Positions 6,655-9,645 of a DNA stretch of 9,645 nt are shown piece by piece (position 1 is the stretch's first letter; every line of letters starts with the position of its first letter). The position numbers and the translations under genes are program-made. The notes under the pieces were generated by a model. It saw only the letters and a program-made list of their open reading frames with translations, was not told the origin of the DNA and searched no databases. Source of the DNA: Actinomycetota bacterium (GTDB taxonomy: Bacteria > Actinomycetota > Thermoleophilia > Solirubrobacterales > Solirubrobacteraceae); contig JAHWJM010000071.1 of the NCBI GenBank assembly GCA_019348435.1, forward strand, positions 1-9,645. The letters are read 5' to 3'.

Positions 6655-7310
6655 TCACAGCACCAGCGTCGCTCCGTAACGGCGCAGCCAGCGGCGCTGC
6701 TCCTCGTAGTCGGGACAGTGCGAACGCACGAGCGCCCAGAAGCGCGGCGAGTGATCCATCACCCGCAGGTGGCACGCCTCGTGCCATACGACGTAGTCCA
6801 GGACCGGCGCGGGCGCGAGCAGCAGGCGCCAGTTGAAGCTCATCGCCCCGGTCGAGGAGCACGAGCCCCAGCGCGTGCGCTGGCCGCGGATCGACAGCGT
6901 CGTGTAGCTCGTGCCGAGCGCGGCCGCCGCCGCCTCGAGGCGGGGCGCGATCTCCTTCGCCGCCGCGCGCCGATACCAGCGCTCGATCGCCGCCGCTGCG
7001 CGCTCGGGATCGGCGGGCACGAGCAGCGCGTCGCCGCGGCGGTGCACGCGCGCGCGACCCGGCTCGGGGCGCAGCTCGAGTGGCGTCCCGAGGTAGGGCA
7101 GGGTGCAGCCGCGGGCGGCGATCGCGGCGCGCGCGGCGGCGCAGGCGGCGCTCGATCCAGGGGCGCAGCTCTTCGACCGCGGCCGGCGCGGCGCTGGCGG
7201 GGCTGCGCCGCGGCAGGACGACCTCGACGCCACCCTGCGCGTCGACGCGCACGCGCACACGCCGGGCACGGTCGGAGCGTCTGATGCGATAGGGGAAGAT
7301 CCTCGGTCAT
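6655..7310 (-). pseudogene. M48/YgjP-like zinc metallopeptidase, frameshifted
   Basis: Three frames together give one coherent 217-residue protein: MTEDLP from ATG 7310; YRIRRSDRARRVRVRV through ELRPWIERRL in a second frame; then CTLPYLGTPLEL to the TGA at 6655 in a third. Each change is explained by one extra base: in a C4 run (7292-7295 as G4 on the plus strand) and in the GC repeat at about 7123-7150. The C-terminal half is intact: RGQRTRWGSCSSTGAMSFNWRL, the zinc site HEACH (reconstructed residues 176-180, bases 6783-6769) with a third ligand His186 in MDHSPRFW. This layout (RTRWGSC, then HExxH-x5-H) is that of the YgjP-like/DUF45 M48-related family, small cytosolic proteins of unclear substrate. 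Without frameshifting, only fragments starting at GTG 7258 or later would be made. It could be a pseudogene or carry sequencing indels. It is likely cotranscribed with the MCE genes 53 bp downstream. Confidence 0.85.
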
Positions 7311-7326
7311 GGCCATGCGGTGGGAA

Positions 7327-7347
7327 TTCGCCCTGCGCGGTGGCGAA
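7327..7347. promoter_or_regulatory. Inverted repeat in the divergent intergenic region
   Basis: TTCGCC at 7327-7332 and GGCGAA at 7342-7347 are perfect 6-bp arms with a 9-base spacer, lying between the divergent metallopeptidase (start 7310) and small-protein (start 7390) genes. The size would suit a dimeric repressor operator. No convincing -35/-10 pair is visible nearby on either strand, no regulator gene is in the window, and short repeats of this kind arise by chance in GC-rich DNA. Confidence 0.25.
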
Positions 7348-7389
7348 CCTGCGGCCCGGCAAGCGACGCGCGCGAGTCGGACGACCATA

Positions 7390-7695
7390 ATGGCGCTCGT
7401 GCACGCGAGATCGATCGTCCCACTGCCGCCGGGCGTGCGGTCGCCCTTCGAGGTGTACGTCAACGGCGTGCGACAGGAGTGCGGCGTCGACTACGAGCTG
7501 CGCGACGGCGCGTTGCGCTTCGAGCGCGAGCTGAAGAAGGAGGGCAAGCTCGGCTTCTGGCGCTGGTTTCTGGGCGCGTGGGGCGTTGGCACGTATCGCC
7601 AGAACGACTCGGTCGACGTCTCCTACGAGCGCAACGGGCGCCCGATGCTGCTCGAGGGGCTCGACATCGAACCGGCCAGTGACGCGCCGAACTAG
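7390..7695 (+). CDS. Small uncharacterised protein, probably beta-rich
   Basis: I do not recognise a named family. The 101-residue protein from ATG 7390 has no signal peptide or membrane helix. Its core reads FEVYVNGVRQECGVDYELRDGALRF (20-44), a beta-hairpin-like pattern (VNGxxQ, then xDY, then a strand) also seen in surface and tail-fibre repeats. This is followed by a basic stretch (ERELKKEGK) and the aromatic segment FWRWFLGAWGVGTYRQNDSVDVSYE (56-80). An earlier in-frame ATG at 7309 would add 27 residues, but that stretch uses codons rare in GC-rich genes (ATA, AGT, CAA, CCT) and overlaps the start of the divergent peptidase gene, so I prefer 7390. No Shine-Dalgarno site is seen before 7390. 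Its TAG is directly followed by the transporter ATG, so the two are probably one transcript. Function unknown. Confidence 0.75.
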   Translation: MALVHARSIVPLPPGVRSPFEVYVNGVRQECGVDYELRDGALRFERELKKEGKLGFWRWFLGAWGVGTYRQNDSVDVSYERNGRPMLLEGLDIEPASDAPN

Positions 7696-9555
7696 ATGAC
7701 GGCGACGCATTCCGCCGGCGGGAGCGGGTCCCGGGGAGCGCCGCTGCTGCTCGCGCTCACGGTCGGCCTCGTCCTGGCCGACTCGTCGGTCGTCACGCTG
7801 GCGCTGCCGGCGATCCTGCGCCACTTCGACTCGAGCGTCAACGCCGTCGCCTGGGTGCTGATCTCCTTCAACCTCGCGCTGGCGCTCGTCGCTTTGTACG
7901 GAGCCCGGATCGCGCGCGGTCTGGCCCACCGCGCGTTCATGATCTCGGTGCCGCTGTTCATCGTCGCCAGCCTCGCCTGCGCGCTGGCGCCCTCGCTGGG
8001 CTTCCTGATCGGAGCGCGCGCGGCGCAGGGGCTGATCGGGGCGGTCGTCGTGGCGGCTGCGCTGGAGCTGCTCGTGCTGTCGAGAGGGCGCGACCGCGCG
8101 ATCCTGCTGTGGGCGGCGGCGGGTGTGCTCGGCGCCGCCGTCGGGCCGGCGGTGGGCGGGTTTCTCACCGAATGGCTGTCGTGGGAGGCGATGTTCGCGC
8201 TGCAGGCGCCGGTCGCGATGCTCGGGATGCTGGGCGCGCGGGGACTCGCGGCGCCGGCGCGGGAGGCCGAGGCAGCGCCCGGGCCTGACGTGGCGATCGG
8301 CGGCTCCCGCCCGGCGCTTGCTCCGCTCATCTCCCTGACGCTCGCCTCCGCGGCGCTGTCGGCCGCCCTGTTCCTGCTCGTCATCCTGCTCATCGAGGGC
8401 TGGCGCCACTCCCCGGCCGAGGCGGCGCTGACCGTCACGGTGATGCCGGCCGCGGCGCTGATCGCCGGCCAGTGGGCGCGCGCGCGGCACGGGCTCGTCC
8501 CGGCGATCGCGGGCTCCTTGCTCGTGGCGGGCGGCCTGGCGGCGCTTGGCCTGATGCCGGGCGCGCACGCGTTCTGGTCGCTGGCGCCGCAGCTGGCGAT
8601 CGGGACCGGCCTGGGTCTCGCGCTGGCGACGCTGATCGGAGCGAGCGTCGGCGATGCCGGAACCGGGGACGAACGCACGGCGGCTGCGGCGGTCGCCGGC
8701 CCGGCGGCGTGGACGGTCGCCGCGCGCCACGCCGGCATCGTCGTCGGGCTGCTGCTGCTGACGCCGATCTTCACCGCCGACCTCGAAGCCGTTCGCCCGC
8801 CGGCTGAGCGCGCCGGTCTCGCGCGGGTGCTCGACGCGCCGCTGCCGCTGTCGGCGAAGATCGAGCTCGCCCGCGAGCTCGACGCGCAGGTCCGGCAGGC
8901 GGGCGACCAGGAGCTGCCCGATCTCGACGCGGCGTTCGCGGAGGTGGAGGTCTCCGCCGCCCACCGCCCGGTCGTGGCGACGCTGCACGAGCAGCTCAAC
9001 GAGGAGCTCGACCGCGGGGCGACGGAGGCCTTCAGCCGCTCGTTCCTCATCGCGGCGCTGCTCGCGCTGCTGGCGGCGGGCGCGGCGTTCGCCGGCGCGC
9101 GCGGGTCCGGCGGCGCGCGCGGGTCGCCCTCTTCCAACGGCAGTATCGGCGCTCGCCTGGCGGTCGCCGTGCCGGGCGCGATCGCCGCGGGCGCGCTGCT
9201 CGTCGCGATCTACCTGGCGCTCGGCGGGGGCAGCTTCGGGCCGCGTGAGGTCGCCGATCCGTGCGCTCCGCGCGAGCGGCCCGCGGGCGTGGAGCGTACG
9301 CAGATCGTGGCGCTGGCAACGCTCGACGGCGCCGCCTGCGATCTGGGCGTGTCGCGCGAAACCCTCCTGCGCAAGCTGCTGGGAGGTCAGCGGCCCGAGG
9401 GCGTCACCAACGAGGAGCTCGTCGCCGCCTTCGGCGCCGGGATCGACCGCGCCCGCGAGGAGGGGTCGCTGAGCGAGGGGCGGGCCGCGACGCTGCGCGT
9501 GGCGCTGGAGACCGGCGGGCTGCTGGCCATCGTCGAGCTGCTGCTGCCGGAGTAG
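7696..9555 (+). CDS. MFS transporter, DHA2 (multidrug:H+ antiporter)-like, with an extra C-terminal domain
   Basis: This 619-residue membrane protein starts at ATG 7696, immediately after the preceding stop. Residues 17-44 show the DHA2 first-helix signature (LVLADSSVVTLALPAILRHF). An antiporter motif C is at about 143-167 (GVLGAAVGPAVGGFLTEWLSWEAMF). I count about 12 hydrophobic segments up to residue 467: six to residue 184, then about 208-233, 240-262, 267-287, 292-318, 330-358 and 448-467. A soluble loop of about 90 residues (360-447) with acidic amphipathic helices separates the last two. One more helix follows at 487-510, then a domain at 516-619 with DPCAPR and LDGAACDLGVSRETLLRKL, containing Cys523 and Cys548. 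Motif A between helices 2 and 3 is degenerate (GARIARGLAHR, lacking the usual Asp). The family exports drugs or other small amphipathic compounds using the proton gradient; the substrate here is unknown. At 619 residues it is longer than typical DHA2 proteins (about 450-550). Confidence 0.9.
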   Translation: MTATHSAGGSGSRGAPLLLALTVGLVLADSSVVTLALPAILRHFDSSVNAVAWVLISFNLALALVALYGARIARGLAHRAFMISVPLFIVASLACALAPSLGFLIGARAAQGLIGAVVVAAALELLVLSRGRDRAILLWAAAGVLGAAVGPAVGGFLTEWLSWEAMFALQAPVAMLGMLGARGLAAPAREAEAAPGPDVAIGGSRPALAPLISLTLASAALSAALFLLVILLIEGWRHSPAEAALTVTVMPAAALIAGQWARARHGLVPAIAGSLLVAGGLAALGLMPGAHAFWSLAPQLAIGTGLGLALATLIGASVGDAGTGDERTAAAAVAGPAAWTVAARHAGIVVGLLLLTPIFTADLEAVRPPAERAGLARVLDAPLPLSAKIELARELDAQVRQAGDQELPDLDAAFAEVEVSAAHRPVVATLHEQLNEELDRGATEAFSRSFLIAALLALLAAGAAFAGARGSGGARGSPSSNGSIGARLAVAVPGAIAAGALLVAIYLALGGGSFGPREVADPCAPRERPAGVERTQIVALATLDGAACDLGVSRETLLRKLLGGQRPEGVTNEELVAAFGAGIDRAREEGSLSEGRAATLRVALETGGLLAIVELLLPE

Positions 9556-9645
9556 CGCGGACGCTGCGCAGGCGCCGGTCCAGTCCTGCGAAGGGGGGTC
9601 GTCGAAGAAACGTCGCTAGCCACCGGCGTTCGCCCCTCCTGACGC

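Noticed and set aside
849..6679. Several long open frames on the plus strand antisense to the MCE genes, such as 849-2201, 2267-3577, 3535-5244 and 4847-6679
   Set aside because: They are Arg/Ala/Glu/Val-rich with no recognisable domains and lie opposite clear MCE genes. Long antisense frames are normal in very GC-rich DNA.
7308..7317. CATGGCCATG, a 10-bp perfect palindrome carrying ATG codons on both strands
   Set aside because: Explained by the start of the peptidase gene and a nearby unused plus-strand ATG. Too short and simple to argue for an operator.
7385..7390. CATAAT as a -10 element just before the small-protein start
   Set aside because: It overlaps the ATG at 7390, so a transcript from it would begin inside the gene, and no -35 element lies at the right distance.
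6655..9137. Long minus-strand frames through the transporter gene (7692-9137, and 6655-8988 upstream of the peptidase part)
   Set aside because: Low-complexity Arg/Gln/Asp/Ser-rich translations opposite a clear MFS transporter. Only the part below about 7125 in the second frame is real (the peptidase C-terminus).
9567..9590. Possible terminator hairpin after the transporter (CGCAGG / CCTGCG, 12-base loop)
   Set aside because: The stem is only 6 bp, the loop is long, and no T-tract follows.
9387..9623. Minus-strand frame starting at GTG 9623, preceded by an AGGAGGGG Shine-Dalgarno-like sequence
   Set aside because: The 78-residue product is a Ser/Pro/Ala-rich shadow of the transporter C-terminus with no domain. 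The purine run alone is weak evidence, though it is close to the window edge.
1..9645. CRISPR arrays, tRNA or rRNA genes, insertion sequences and phage genes
   Set aside because: No regularly spaced repeats, tRNA-like or rRNA-like segments, transposase motifs or phage structural genes were seen on reading through the window.

Overview
The window is very GC-rich, uses GTG starts often, and has tightly packed genes with few Shine-Dalgarno sites. Several Cys- and Arg-rich MCE proteins lie in tandem. Together with the protein styles this suggests an actinobacterium, most likely of the Thermoleophilia/Solirubrobacterales type. That placement is inferred from family resemblance and was not checked by any search.

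Left and centre (1-6601, minus strand): five consecutive MCE/MlaD-type genes read right to left in one transcription unit. MCE proteins are membrane-anchored and form a periplasmic or cell-envelope tunnel for lipid transport. Four are complete: 6601->5207, 5151->3559, 3556->2036 and 2039->459. Junctions are a GTGA overlap (twice), a 2-nt gap, and an unusual 20-codon mini-ORF between the first and second gene whose start and stop both form ATGA overlaps with its neighbours. The fifth gene (462->1) starts as a normal MCE protein. After about 84 codons it changes, without losing frame, into the C-terminal part of an RsuA/RluB-type rRNA pseudouridine synthase. The join lies in a stretch (211-231, VELEDGR) that both families could plausibly contain. 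This is either an assembly chimera or a real deletion/fusion, and it is the most striking point in the window. No MlaE/YrbE permease or ATPase partner is present here.

Right of the MCE cluster (6655-7310, minus strand): a zinc metallopeptidase of the M48/YgjP-like family (HEACH plus a third His), 53 bp upstream of the first MCE gene. Its coding sequence is split over three frames. Two single-base excesses restore a coherent 217-residue protein, so it is either a pseudogene or carries sequencing errors.

Right end (7390-9555, plus strand): a divergent two-gene unit. A 101-residue uncharacterised beta-rich protein is followed with no spacer (TAG directly followed by ATG) by a 619-residue DHA2-like MFS transporter. 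The transporter has a large loop before its penultimate membrane helix and a C-terminal soluble domain of about 100 residues. The 79-bp divergent intergenic region holds a 6-bp inverted repeat that could be an operator. The last 90 bases contain no gene I can support.

I found no RNA genes, CRISPR arrays, insertion sequences or phage genes. I do not see a novel defence or biosynthetic system. The points worth following are the MCE/RsuA chimera, the frameshifted peptidase, the mini-ORF relay and the extra domain on the transporter.
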